NCBI RefSeq assembly: GCF_007679965.1
Contig: NZ_VEHL01000008.1
Location: 62,001 to 126,000 of the forward strand
From: Bordetella genomosp. 13
Lineage (GTDB): Bacteria > Pseudomonadota > Gammaproteobacteria > Burkholderiales > Burkholderiaceae_B
Direction: 5' to 3'
Length of the DNA stretch: 64,000 bases
The notes beneath the pieces are model-generated. The model saw only the letters and a list, made by a program, of their open reading frames with translations, had not been told where the DNA came from and ran no database searches. Positions 63,796-64,000 of the stretch are shown piece after piece; the stretch's first letter is position 1, and every line of letters starts with the position of its first letter. Both the position numbers and the translations under genes were made by a program.

Positions 63796-64000
63796 TCAGT
63801 CTTTGTTGCCGGCCGCGGCGTCGTCGCCGCGCGCCGCGCCGCTGTCCAGCAGCGCGTCGACCTGCGCGTCCGCCAGGCCGGCCTGGCGCAGCACCTCGCG
63901 CGTGTGCTGGCCCAGCCGCGGCGGCATGGCGGGCGCGACCTCGGAACGCTGCAGGCGCACGGGATTGCGCACCAGGCGATACCGATGGCCGGTGTCGCTG
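63796..64000 (-). CDS. C-terminal end of a CaiB/BaiF (family III) CoA-transferase, cut by window edge
   Basis: Minus-strand frame open to the window end (about 67 residues visible, TGA at 63796-63798). The visible tail YRLVRNPVRLQRSEVAPAMP PRLGQHTREVLRQAGLADAQ (split here) matches the conserved C-terminal element of family III CoA-transferases (LGQHTREVL). Family III enzymes move CoA between organic acids. The 43-nt gap to the MaoC gene suggests one operon. The catalytic Asp lies outside the window. Confidence 0.75.
   Translation of the reverse strand, partial: SDTGHRYRLVRNPVRLQRSEVAPAMPPRLGQHTREVLRQAGLADAQVDALLDSGAARGDDAAAGNKD

Overview
The window is chromosomal DNA from a GC-rich betaproteobacterium, most likely Bordetella or a close relative in Alcaligenaceae. 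Evidence: four tripartite-tricarboxylate (Bug/TctC-type) solute receptors without transporter genes beside them, a betaproteobacterial EarP/EF-P pair, Burkholderiales-restricted families (DUF2863, DUF2968, DUF3613, an HU protein with an H1-like tail), and what looks like a type III secretion chaperone/effector pair resembling Bordetella BtcA/BteA. No tRNA, rRNA, CRISPR, insertion sequence or prophage was seen.

Layout. 1-9073: 3' part of a Flp/Tad pilus locus (tadZ/cpaE end, tadA, tadB, tadC, tadD, a DUF3613 protein, a TadG-like pseudopilin partner) closed by a sigma-54 activator. 9164-14652: DUF2968 lipoprotein, DUF1178 zinc-ribbon protein, then minus-strand DUF2863-earP-efp, then a DODA-type dioxygenase. 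14965-23917: a Tat-exported Bug receptor, acnA, arylamine N-acetyltransferase, a small lytic-transglycosylase-like lipoprotein, and a LysR/Bug/M28-peptidase group. 24059-32776: argA and yggX on minus; the orphan chaperone/effector pair and hrpA on plus. 32937-38351: lpxO, then a divergent LysR / gamma-glutamyltransferase-like / Bug / GAF group. 38393-42846: dnaE and a polysaccharide deacetylase. 42930-49087 (minus): leuS-lptE-holA and, further on, proA plus a small membrane protein. 49165-53718: marR-MFS efflux pair, HU-like histone protein, SulP anion transporter. 53723-57216 (minus): LivK-like binding protein, rpmB-rpmG, Bcr/CflA exporter. 57396-62272 (plus): CFA synthase, and a proXWV-type quaternary amine/osmolyte ABC operon. 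62259-64000 (minus): Bug receptor, MaoC-like dehydratase, and the C-terminal end of a CaiB/BaiF-type CoA-transferase cut by the window edge.

The genes form three themes: housekeeping (acnA, argA, dnaE, leuS, holA, lptE, efp, L28/L33), envelope and surface (Tad pilus, lpxO, lptE, cfa), and scavenging of small organic compounds (Bug receptors linked to hydrolases and LysR regulators, ProXWV). The most interesting stretch is 25878-28669: an isolated chaperone/effector pair whose stop and start codons are joined by a perfect 9-bp hairpin that presents the Shine-Dalgarno sequence in its loop, an hrp-box-like element upstream, 11-residue repeats in the effector, and a 14-bp tandem array behind it. 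I could run no searches or alignments; family names come from recognised motifs and sequence memory.
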